Assembly (NCBI GenBank): GCA_029465975.1
Contig: CM055759.1
Location: forward strand, 495,680 to 559,679
Reading direction: 5' to 3'
DNA length: 64,000 nucleotides
From: Dallia pectoralis
Lineage: Eukaryota; Chordata; Actinopteri; Esociformes; Umbridae
Shown: one piece after another, positions 12,705 to 24,300 of the stretch
Numbering within the stretch: position 1 is the first letter of the stretch
Layout: the number at the start of each line of letters is the position of its first letter
The notes under the pieces: model-generated
Database searches by the model: none
What the model saw: only the letters and a program-made list of their open reading frames with translations
What the model was told of the DNA's origin: nothing
Translations under genes and position numbers: made by a program

Positions 12705-13559
12705 AGGCATCTGATGTGTGACTTCATCAACATATAATTTCATGTATATCTTAAATGATAATTTGTTTATGATTTTAATTATATTACCTTGAAGCTCATT
12801 CAAAATATTATGGGACATGGTTTGGATTTAAAGTGATCATGAGTTTCACAGCGAACTTGCTGATGTTACTGTGGGCGTGACGTCCTATTGACCATTGTTG
12901 AGGTTAAGTTGTGGTAGCCAGGTGTGGACTGGCTGGAGTGTGAGTGCTCCCCCTACTGGATGAGAGTTTGGTTGGGGGGTTATAGGTTGGTTTCTTCTTA
13001 TTGCCTGGGGATTGTTACAGAATAGCCTTGAACAATGCTTTATGCAGGGTTCCAAAATCCTAGTAACACTCACAAAATGTAGTTTTCCAGAAATTATGAT
13101 TTACAATAGATGAAGGGAAGTCTGCGGATAATTTTGTGAAAACTAATCGGAGGCTAATTGTAATTGGGCAACTCGTGCTTTATTATGAGATATTTCTCTT
13201 TTTATTATTAGTATGTATTTTAAGACATTACATTTTTTAATATTGTGTTTTTTTAGCTCAGTGTTTTATATAGTGTTGGACTGAATACATCCCTGGGGTG
13301 ACTGTATATAGCATGTCCCATCTGGTGTTTAAGTAGGAAGGTAACAGTCACAATATTAGACAACCCCACACAAACCACCCGAGGCTCTGTTCCACCTGAG
13401 GCCCTGTTCCACCTGAGGCCCTGTTCCACGAGGCCCTGTTCCAATGGTGCAAAACAATCCTTTGTCCTGACAGATGGAGAAACAGGAAACAGGCCAAAAG
13501 CAGTAAAAACTAACCAGACAACTGAAAATTAGAAAGCATTTATGGCATTAAACACCATC

Positions 13560-13845
13560 CTACTACTGGTGGCCCCCACGGCTTGGTACTCGGTCCTCTT
13601 TAATTTCTTACTACAGGTGTCCCCCAGGACTTGGTACCAGATCCTCTTTAATGTCTTACTACTAGTGTCCCCCAGGGTATTGGTACCAGGTCCTCTTTAA
13701 TTTCTTACTACAGGTGTACCCCAGGGCTTGGTACCAGGTCCTCTTTAATGTGTTACTACTGGTGTCCCCCAGGGCATTGTACTAGGTCCTCTTTAATGTC
13801 TTACTACTGGTGTTCCCCAGGGCATGGTACCAGGTCTTATTTATT
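13560..13845 (+). repeat. About 47-bp tandem repeat derived from a LINE reverse-transcriptase motif
   Basis: Six imperfect units of ACTACTGGTGTCCCCCAGGG and CTTGGTACCAGGTCCTCTTT. In frame, one reads G-V-P-Q-G-I-V-L-G-P-L, the conserved GVPQG-x-VLGPL motif of non-LTR retrotransposon reverse transcriptases. No other part of a LINE is seen. The interval 12710-13559 before it has no supported feature. Confidence 0.75.
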
Positions 13846-14164
13846 GTATCTTTAATCTATTCAACAACATCTAAAGTCAGTCAATCTTACTGTAACGGCA
13901 AAACCTACCATTTTAAAAAAAAGCCATCTGAGATATTGAACTTGTATTTTAATATTCTATGTTTACTGATCCTTTAGCTTTTCAATTTCCTAATTTATTT
14001 CCTGGGAAATGTTCCTCAGCATTTATCATTTTGTCTATATTTTGCCTGTGTCCTGAATCAGTGGGTGACAGTGAATGACATTGAGTGGCATGGCCTTGGA
14101 GCATACAAGCAACACACCTACCCAGTGGCACTACATGTCATCAGTGCCAATGTCTGTGAGAACA

Positions 14165-14533
14165 GTGGATGTAGGAGTGGTCTATTCTCTACAAAACTGC
14201 AGCGGATGTAGGAGTGGTCTATTCTCTACAAAACTGCAGTGGATGTAAGAGTGGTCTATTCTCTACAAAACTGCAGTGGATGTAGGAGTGGTCTATTCTC
14301 TACAAAACTGCAGTGGATGTAGGAGTGGTCTATTCTCTACAAAACTGCAGTGGATGTAGGAGTGGTCTATTCTCTACAAAACTGCAGTGGATGTAGGAGT
14401 GGTCTATTCTCTACAAAACTGCAGTGGATGTAGGAGTGGTCTATTCTCTACAAAACTGCAGTGGATGTAGGAGTGGTCTATTCTCTACAAAACTGCAGTG
14501 GATGTAGGAGTGGTCTATTCTCTACAAAACTGT
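14165..14533 (+). repeat. 37-bp array, about ten copies
   Basis: The unit has GGATGTAGGAGTGGTCTATT and CTCTACAAAACTGCAGT. The spacer 14534-15070 is AT-rich and uninformative. Confidence 0.95.
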
Positions 14534-15071
14534 CAACCCACAGCAGTTTGATTTTATTTCAGAAAAGCACAATGTGTCAAATGTTTCCTCTTCAGAATAA
14601 TAGTTAGTCATTTAGCATTTGCAAATGTTTACAAAACAAGTGTTATTGTTGTTATTATTAGTATTCTTATTTATGATTATGACTGATCTGAGGTACAGCA
14701 CCAAATAAGTAAACATTGTGTAGTACAAGTTAAGTTAGTGCTAATGCCTGGAGCTTGTATGATATTAGATTTAAATCATTTATAAAATGTGTGATTATTG
14801 ATACTTCTCTCTGAGTATTTGATTTAACAAACTACGGGTCTGTTTACATGTTATAAGATCCTTTGTATTGTCCAGGTTTTATCTGTATCAACAGAAACAC
14901 TTTACGTTCTGTGAAAAAACAAACAGAACTTTTTAATGTATGTTTGTCACATTCTACTAACTGTCCCAAAATCCATAGAGAAGTTGCAGGAATCTTGCAA
15001 ACCTACGATATGTTTTAATGTTGGTCTTTGTTTTGTAAGGTAGTAGTGAGGTCCCAGAACCGTCACTGCTC

Positions 15072-15656
15072 TGGTCCACTGTCATACTGTAACACTATAG
15101 CTCTGGTCCACTGTCATACTGTAACACTATAGCTCTGGTCCACTGTCATACTGTAACACTATAGCTCTGGTCCACTGTCATACTGTAACACTATAGCTCT
15201 GGTCCACTGTCATACTGTAACACTATAGCTCTGGTCCACTGTCATACTGTAACACTATAGCTCTGGTCCACTGTCATACTGTAACACTATAGCTCTGGTC
15301 CACTGTCATACTGTAACACTATAGCTCTGGTCCACTGTCATACTGTAACACTATAGCTCTGGTCCACTGTCATACTGTAACACTATAGCTCTGGTCCACT
15401 GTCATACTGTAACACTATTGCTCTGGTCCACTGTCATACTGTAACACTATAGCTCTGGTCCACTGTCATACTGTAACACTATAGCTCTGGTCCACTGTCA
15501 TACTGTAACACTATAGCTCTGGTCCACTGTCATACTGTAACACTATAGCTCTGGTCCACTGTCATACTGTAACACTATAGCTCTGGTCCACTGTCATACT
15601 GTAACACTATAGCTCTGGTCCACTGTCATACTGTAACACTATTGCTCTGGTCCACT
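15072..15656 (+). repeat. 32-bp array, about 18 copies
   Basis: The unit has CTCTGGTCCACTGTCATACT and GTAACACTATAG. It is nearly perfect; ATTG replaces ATAG in two copies. Confidence 0.96.
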
Positions 15657-15782
15657 GTGTAATAACAATCGGTTCTCTGCCACTCTGGACCAGAACTCAC
15701 ACAGACCTCAGTTCCTGAGTTGGGCCGAATCAGAACATGAAATGTGGAATCTGTCCCAAATGGCACCTTTTTTCTAAATAGA

Positions 15783-16295
15783 GCCTAATATAACATTATT
15801 TAGCCTAATATAACATTATTTATAACATTATTTAGCCTAATATAACATTATAACATTATTTAGCCTAATATAACATTATTTATAACATTATTTAGCCTAA
15901 TATAACATTATTTAGCCTAATATAACATTATTTATAACATTATTTAGCCTAATATAACATTATTTATAACATTATTTAGCCTAATATAACATTATTTATA
16001 ACATTATTTAGCCTAATATAACATTATTTAGCCTACTATAACATTATTTATAACATTATTTAGCCTAATATAACATTATTTATAACATTATTTATAACAT
16101 TATTTAGCCTAATATGACATTATTTATAACATTATTTAGCTTAATATAACATTATTTATAACATTATTTAGCCTAATATAACATTATTTATAACATTATT
16201 TAGCCTAATATAACATTATTTATAACATTATTTAGCCTAATATAACATTATTTATAAAATTATTTAGCCTAATATAACATTATTTAGCCTAATAT
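15783..16295 (+). repeat. AT-rich array of TATAACATTATTTAGCCTAA units
   Basis: Two sub-units (TATAACATTATT and TAGCCTAATATAACATTATT) alternate. The segment 16296-16609 is AT-rich without features. Confidence 0.93.
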
Positions 16296-16609
16296 TGGGT
16301 TATAGAACATTCTATGGCATATTACTTTTTATATAGCATTATACATCATTTTGTCGTTTTTCTTGATTTTATTTATACAGGGATACCCATTGAGAGGGAA
16401 ACCCTTTGTATCAAAACAATATATAGTTGCAAAATATATAATATCAATAGCAATATATAAGAAACAAGGTGCTCATTTTGGAATGCAGACCAAGCATTTC
16501 GTGTTTCTAACATGACCTTAGCATGGATTTATTTCTGACTACTATAGAGAACTGAGAGATCTTGTGCTGAGAACGATTGCCTATTTATAATATCTTTATT
16601 CCAAATGCC

Positions 16610-16801
16610 ACCCTGCCGGGTCTGGACCCTGCCGGGTCTGGACCCTGCCGGGTCTGGACCCTGCCGGGTCTGGACCCTGCCGGGTCTGGACCCTGCCGGG
16701 TCTGGACCCTGCCGGGTCTGGACCCTGCCGGGTCTGGACCCTGCCGGGTCTGGACCCTGCCGGGTCTGGACCCTGCCGGGTCTGGACCCTGCCGGGTCTG
16801 G
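16610..16801 (+). repeat. 16-bp GC-rich array, 12 copies
   Basis: The unit is CCCTGCCGGGTCTGGA, perfect. It is open in several frames on both strands by composition. Confidence 0.97.
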
Positions 16802-16844
16802 TCAAAAGCAGTGAGTGAACTGGGTGCCATTAGGAATACAACCT

Positions 16845-16990
16845 GTGTATAGATTATGGGTGCGTTCATGTGTATAGATTATGGGTGCGTTCCTGTGTAT
16901 AGATTATGGGTGCGTTCCTGTGTATAGATTATGAGTGTGTTCCTGTGTATAGATTATGGGTGCGTTTCTGTGTATAGATTATGGGTATGT
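16845..16990 (+). repeat. 23-bp array, about six copies
   Basis: The unit is TGTATAGATTATGGGTGCGT plus TCC. The following 16991-17760 has no supported gene. Confidence 0.92.
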
Positions 16991-17764
16991 TATTTAACTC
17001 TAGAGGTCTGAATGTGTAGACATGTGCAGCTGTACAAATAAATTGATTTTTTTTAATTAAATCAAATGTATAAATAATTGCAGGCTTTGTATTAACCCTC
17101 TAGCTGGATAAAACATAAATACAATAAAATGGTAAATAAAGTGGTATGTGGTGTTTCTTCTATGAGCCATTGAATTATTCCAGTTCATGTTTTAAACACA
17201 GCCTATATTATTTTAGTAATAGATTGGTAATAGCCACTCATGCCCACGAAAAGGGTCGAACATAAATTGAGAGGTGCAGTAAAGATGACATTAGTTAAAA
17301 CACGAAATTGATTTGTGTTTAATAGACGTATTTTTGGCAGTAAAGTGAAACTTCTCTTTAAAAACGTATATCCTAAAAGCCACAGCGTTTCAGTCCGCAT
17401 TGCGATTTGTTGAATGACCGTTATCATTAGGAGAGGATCGAGACTTTCATGGTAGTTTATCGGCGTGTATCGGAAGCACACACACCGGTAAAGACGATCC
17501 GTAGTCGAGGGGAAACCTAAGTCTAATAAACCTTGAGGCTTGCGTGGGCGATTTTACCCAAGAAAAACCTAGCAACATCGGCTATTCAGAAATTATATCA
17601 CATGTTCAATATTTTTATTGCCGTCTTTTCCCTTTTTTTATGATTTTGCCTGAAACGTTTTCTAAACTCTAAAAGGGACTTAATCTTGTGCTATTACGAG
17701 CTGCTATTACAAGCTGCAGCCCTATTGTTGATGTTACTGACTGATAACTTCTGCAATGGTGTCC

Positions 17765-18236
17765 TGTGTAATTAGGGGTCCAGTAGAGGTCGCTGTTTTT
17801 AACCACCGTGTAATTAGGTGTCCAGTAGAGGTCGCTGTTTTTAACCACCGTGTAATTAGGTGTCCAGTAGAGGTCGCTGTTTTTAACCACCGTGTAATTA
17901 GGTGTCCAGTAGAGGTCGCTGTTTTTAACCACCGTGTAATTAGGTGTCCAGTTGAGGTCGCTGTTTTTAACCACCGTGTAATTAGATGTCCAGTAGAGGT
18001 CGCTGTTTTTAACCACCGTGTAATTAGATGTCCAGTAGAGGTCGCTGTTTTTAACCACCGTGTAATTAGATGTCCAGTAGAGGTCGCTGTTTTTAACCAC
18101 CGTGTAATTAGGTGTCCAGTAGAGGTCGCTGTTTATAACCACCGTGAAATAAGGTGTCCAGTAGAGGTCGCTGTTTATAACCACCGTGAAATAAGGTGTC
18201 CAGTAGAGGTCTCTGTTTATAACCACCGTGCAATCT
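17765..18236 (+). repeat. 42-bp array upstream of B3GALNT2, about 11 copies
   Basis: The unit has TGTAATTAGGTGTCCAGTAG and AGGTCGCTGTTTTTAACCAC. It ends about 35 bases before the B3GALNT2 promoter motifs. The 42-bp period gives false frames on both strands. Confidence 0.95.
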
Positions 18237-18270
18237 CTGGGATCCTGTATAGCCACATGCTTTAGAACAT

Positions 18271-18310
18271 CACGTGATCAAACGATTCGGCTGACGTCAT
18301 CAATCACGTG
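18271..18310 (+). promoter_or_regulatory. Candidate B3GALNT2 promoter elements: two CACGTG E-boxes and a CRE
   Basis: Between 125 and 86 bases before the start codon lie TCACGTGA (core 18271-18276), a perfect CRE TGACGTCA (18292-18299) and TCACGTGC (core 18305-18310). E-box and CRE pairs are typical of housekeeping promoters bound by USF/MiT and CREB/ATF factors. No TATA box is evident. Binding is inferred from motifs only. Confidence 0.5.
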
Positions 18311-18395
18311 CTATGGTCTCTTCTTGTCTCCTCCGTAGAGTTTTAATATCCGGTCTGCGTGTTTGAGCTCCGGGTTTTTACCTTCTCATCTGTCC

Positions 18396-21300
18396 ATGAG
18401 GAGCCTGGTGTTACTTCTGATTCCATGTGTTATCGCGATACTTCTGCACTTTTGGTTCGAGACTAACGGATCCAGCAGACCCCCGAACAGCTCTGGTACA
18501 GTACATGTGATGTGCTTCATTCATTCAACTTCTGTTATAATAAACATCTGTGATGAGCTTCTGTGTGCCTGTGGCTTAACATTTAGTGATAATAAAGAAT
18601 AATAATCCTGCCGTACACAATAGGTACATATGGTTTTATATGATTGTATATATTGTTTATAGATCTGGTTATTTTCCAAACTTCTTTTCCGAATAGGAAG
18701 TGAGATTATTTAGAATGCATGTGTGTATTGTCACCAGGACTTTTAATTAACCTCCCAGTAGAGTAACTACATTACAACTGCATACATATTTACCTGTACA
18801 TTGATAATTAATAGAGGATATGTCAGATTTTATAGTGATCCAAATAGTATATATTTATTAGCCTGTTTTTGACCAGATCAGCAGGTCAGCCAGAGTAAGG
18901 TGATGGTCGGTGTGTTATCTGCTAGACAACATTATGACCAGAGACAGGCGATACGACAGACCTGGGGGGGATACGTCCAGGTCCAGCCCCTCTACAGACA
19001 CAGGTACAGACACAGGACCAGCCCCTCTACAGACACAGGTACAGACACAGGACCAGCCCCTCTACAGACACAGGTACAGACACAGGACCAGCCCCTCTAC
19101 AGACACAGGTACAGACACAGGACCAGCCCCTCTACAGACACAGGACCAGCCCCTCTACAGACACAGGTACAGACACAGGACCAGCCCCTCTACAGACACA
19201 GGTACAGACACAGGACCAGCCCCTCTACAGACACAGGTACAGACACAGGACCAGCCCCTCTACAGACACAGGACCAGCCCCTCTACAGACACAGGTACAG
19301 ACACAGGACCAGCCCCTCTACAGACACAGGTACAGACACAGGACCAGCCCCTCTACAGACACAGGTACAGACACAGGACCAGCCCCTCTACAGACACAGG
19401 TACAGACACAGGACCAGCCCCTCTACAGACACAGGTACAGACACAGGACCAGCCCCTCTACAGACACAGGTACAGACACAGGACCAGCCCCTCTACAGAC
19501 ACAGGTACAGACACAGGACCAGCCCCTCTACAGACACAGGTACAGACACAGGACCAGCCCCTCTACAGACACAGGTACAGACACAGGACCAGCCCCTCTA
19601 CAGACACAGGTACAGACACAGGACCAGCCCCTCTACAGACACAGGTACAGACACAGGACCAGCCCCTCTACAGACACAGGTACAGACACAGGACCAGCCC
19701 CTCTACAGACACAGGTACAGACACAGGACCAGCCCCTCTACAGACACAGGTACAGACACAGGACCAGCCCCTCTACAGACACAGGTACAGACACAGGACC
19801 AGCCCCTCTACAGACACAGGTGCAGACACAGGTGCAGACACAGGTACAGACACAGGTACAGACACAGGTACAGACACAGGTGCAGACACAGGTGCAGACA
19901 CAGGTGCAGACACAGGTGCAGACACAGATACAGACACAGGTGCAGACACAGGTACACAGCTACTATTATCCCCTATATTCAACCCTTAGTAACAGTGGAC
20001 AAATCAACCCTATTAACGACATATGTATTGTTTGTTGTAGGTTGTGGGTGAAGTTCATCATAGGGAAACATGGCTGTCCCATTCCTGATGAGGACAGAGA
20101 AGATCCCTACTCATGCTCCCTCCTGAACGTTACTGAACCAGGTAGGCCTATATAACACCAGGTAGACCTATAGATAACCAGGTAGGCCTATAGAATACCA
20201 GGTAGGCCTATAGAATACCAGGTAGGCCTATAGAATACCAGGTAGGCCTATAGAATACCAGGTAGGCCTATAGAATACCAGGTAGGCCTATAGAATACCA
20301 GGTAGGCCTATATAACACCAGGTAGGCCTATAGAATACCAGGTAGGCCTATATAACACCAGGTAGACCTATAGATAACCAGGTAGGCCTATAGACCAGGT
20401 AGGCCAGGTAGGCCTATAGAACACCAGGTAGACCTATAGATAACCAGGTAGGCCTATAGAATACCAGGTAGGCCTATAGAATACCAGGTAGGCCTATAGA
20501 ACACCAGGTAGGCCTATAGAACACCAGGTAGGCCTATAGAACACCAGGTAGGCCTATATAACACCAGGTAGGCCTATATAACACCAGGTAGACCTATAGA
20601 TAACCAGGTAGGCCTATAGAATACCAGGTAGGCCTATATAACACCAGGTAGACCTATAGATAACCAGGTAGGCCTATAGAATACCAGGTAGGCCTATAGA
20701 ACACCAGGTAGGCCTATATAACACCAGGTAGGCCTATAGAATACCAGGTAGGCCTATAGAATACCAGGTAGGCCTATAGAACACCAGGTAGGCCTATATA
20801 ATCACCAGGTAGGCCTATAGAACACCAGGTAGGCCTATAGATAACCAGGTAGGCCTATAGAATACCAGGTAGGCCTATATAATACCAGGTAGGCCTATAG
20901 ATAACCAGGTAGGCCTATAGATAACCAGGTAGGCCTATAGAATACCATACCAGGTATGCTATAGAATACTATAGAACACCAGGTAGGCCTATATAAGGCC
21001 TATATAACACCAGGTAGACCTATAGATAACCAGGTAGGCCTATAGATAGGTAGGCCTATAGAATACCAGGTAGGCCTATAGAATAGGCCAGGTAGGCCTA
21101 TAGAACACCAGGTAGGCCTATAGAAGGCCTATACCAGGTAGGCCTATAGAAGGTAGGCATATAGATTGCCAGGTACCAGGTAGGCCTATAGAATACCAGG
21201 TAGGCCTATAGAATACCAGGTAGGCCTATAGAATACCAGGTAGGCCTATAGATGACCAGGTAGGCCTATAGATTGCCAGGCAGGCCTATAGAATACCAGG

Positions 21301-24300
21301 TAGGCCTATAGAATACCAGGTAGGCCTATAGAATACCAGGTAGGCCTGTAGAGTACCAGGTAGGCCTATAGATGACCAGGTAGGCCTATAGAATACCAAG
21401 CTATTACACATGCAGATTCCACAGACTTCATCCAGCTACCCATAACTCATCCACCCAGACATTCAGCCTTTACATACAGTACCAGTCAACCGTTTGGACA
21501 AACTTTCCTGTTCACTTGAAGCTGTTGGAGGAAAATTATAAAACCACATCATTTTCTCTGAGCCACAACTCAAAGACACAGGAGTTGCTTCGCTTTTACG
21601 GCGATGTAGGAAACATCCAAGGAAACATCAGATTTTGATAACTAGAATTAATTATTTGCCCCCCCCTGTCTGTCTGCCCCCCTGTCTGTCTGCCCCCTGT
21701 CTGTCTGCCCCCTGTCTGTCTGCCCCCTGTCTGTCTGCTTCCCTGTCTGTCTGCCCCCTGTCTGTCTGCCCCCTGTCTGTCTGCCCCCCTGTCTGTCTGC
21801 CCCCCTGTCTGTCTGCCTCCCTGTCTGTCTGCCCCCCTGTCTGTCTGCCCCCCTGTCTGTCTGCTTCCCTGTCTGTCTGCTTCCCTGTCTGTCTGCCCCC
21901 CTGTCTGTCTGCTCCAGGTGATGAGGAAGAGGAGATGGAGGTTGTGAGGTTCTCTGGCCCATCAGATCTGGCCCCTGGTGAAGTCTCCTCCATGTCCCTG
22001 GACTTTAAAGTTCTCCACCCTGTGGTCATCACCAGGTTGGGGGTGTTCCCTAACGGAACCCACATGGACATCCAGGCCAACATCACTGTTAGACTACTGC
22101 AGCTGGAACAGCCGGTACAGTGGCACACACACACACACACACTCTCATATTGGTACAATCAGAACACACATATTTCAGGGTTCATGATGACTTGTGTTTG
22201 TGGTCCAGGAGGCTGTGATTACTGCCTACTTCAGCTCTGCCAGTCCTGGGACTCGTGTGAATGGTGTCTGGTACAAGGAAGTGGAGCAGTTCATTCTGCC
22301 TAAGGTTGGTACTGGGGTTGGTGCCGGGGTTGGTGCCGGGGTTGGTGTCGGGGTTGGTGTCGGGGTTGGTATCGGGGTTGGTACCGGGGTTGGTACCGGG
22401 GTTGGTGCCGGTGCCGGTTGGAACTCCTTAATGGTTCTATACAGATAAGTCCACTCCATTGTCTCCCCCATTAGGGTTTTGAGGGTTCTCTGGTCTGGGA
22501 GTGCGGGAGCTCAACTTGTCTGACCACTATCAGCTCCTCTCTGGTCCAGCTCAACACTGGGGGAGGGGTACTCAGGTTCTTCTCAGTGCGTAATATCTGT
22601 TGTATTACTTTAAGTTATTGACATTTATTACAATGTTTTAATGTATAAAACTCACTTAAGGATGGGTAGCAATTTAGGAAGTGTGTTTTGAAGATGCTTT
22701 AAATACTTCTTAGAGAACTTCTCCCAACCCCCTCTCTTCATTTGCTGTTGCAGATCGATGATGGGACATTGCCCCATAGGAGTGCTCTGGGCTTTCCTGG
22801 AGTGGCTGGAGGCTTCATGTTCAAAATCTATGGTTGGTCAAGATGGTCACTTTAGAATCAAACAATGTCTCTGTAATGGCTATTGTGCCTGGATTCAACA
22901 GTAGATCAATTTGAATCCAATTAAATGTCCAATCTCTTGTAGTCTAGACTATGTATGTCCTCCTTCAATTCCAAATTTATCTCCTCTCTCCTAGATGTGG
23001 ACCTCCTGTTGGAGGTGTTGCGTCGCCGGGGGGAGAGGTTCCAGTCCCATGGTCTCAAGCTGCAGGAGGAGGATCTGGCTCTGAAACAGGAGAGTCTGCA
23101 GTATGGAGACATGGTGTTTCTGGATGTAGTGGACACATACAGGAACGTCCCATCCAAACTACTGCAGTTCTATAAGTGGTACGCCCTCTGTCATTAAGAA
23201 ACACATCGTTATAATCTCTTATTATTTTAGTTTTTCTCGTGTCTGAATGAAGCAACAAATACATTATTAGAGCTAAAGCGTTTCTGCCAGGCGGCGTAGG
23301 AAATGACCTCAAATCTTTCATGCTAATTAATGTATGTTTATGTTGGGTAGGGTCGTGTCAAACGCTGGTTTTGACCTGCTGCTGAAGACCGATGATGACT
23401 GTTATATTGACATTGACCAGCTGTTAATGAAGATTGACCACAAAGACCTGAAGAGACACAACTTCTGGTGGGGAAAGTAAGAACCAAAATGTCTTTTAAA
23501 TTATGTCTGTCTGGGTTTATATTAACACATAGTGGATATAAAAAGTCTACACACCCTTGTTAAAAATGCTAAAAAAGACTTTCCACCTTTATTGTGGCCT
23601 ATAACGTGAACAATTGAAAAACAAACTGAAGTCTATGAAAGGGAAAATCTACACTAAGTTGGTTGCATAAATATGCACACCCTTAAACTAATACTTATGA
23701 TTTTATTACAGCACTCAGTCTTTTGGGGTTGGAGTCTATTAGCATGCCCACTCTTCTTTGCAAAATCTGTCAGACTGTGAGGACATCTCCTGTGCACAGC
23801 CCTCTTCAGATCACCCCACATCAATTGGATTTAGGTCTGGGTTCTGGCTGGGCCATTTCAAAACGCTAATCTTCTGGTGAAGCCATATTTTTGTGGATTT
23901 GGATGTGTGCTTTGGGTCGTTGTTGTGCTGAAAGGTGAACTTCATCTTCAGCTTTCTAACGGAAGCCTGAAGGTTTTGTGCTGAAATTGCCTGGTTTTTG
24001 GTACTGTTCATAATTCCCTTCACGCTGACTAAGGCCCCGGATCCAGCTGAAGAAAAACAGCCCCTAAGCATGATGCTGCCACCACCATGCTTCACTGTGG
24101 GTATGGTGTTTTTTGGGTGATGTGCAGTGTTATTTTTGCACCAAACATACCTTTTGGAGTTATAGCCAAAGATTTAAACCTTGGTTTCATCAGACCATAA
24201 CACATTTTCCCACATGCTTTTGGGAGACTTGATGTTTGTTTTTGCAAACTTCAGCTGGGCTTGGATTTTTTTCTTTACAAGAAAAGGCCCCCGTCCTGCC

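Noticed and set aside
19004..19815. Exon 2 of B3GALNT2 extending through the repeat as a coding domain
   Set aside because: Joining the first donor (19003) to 20041 gives the family-length sequence in frame without a gap. The array would add several hundred residues not seen in the family.
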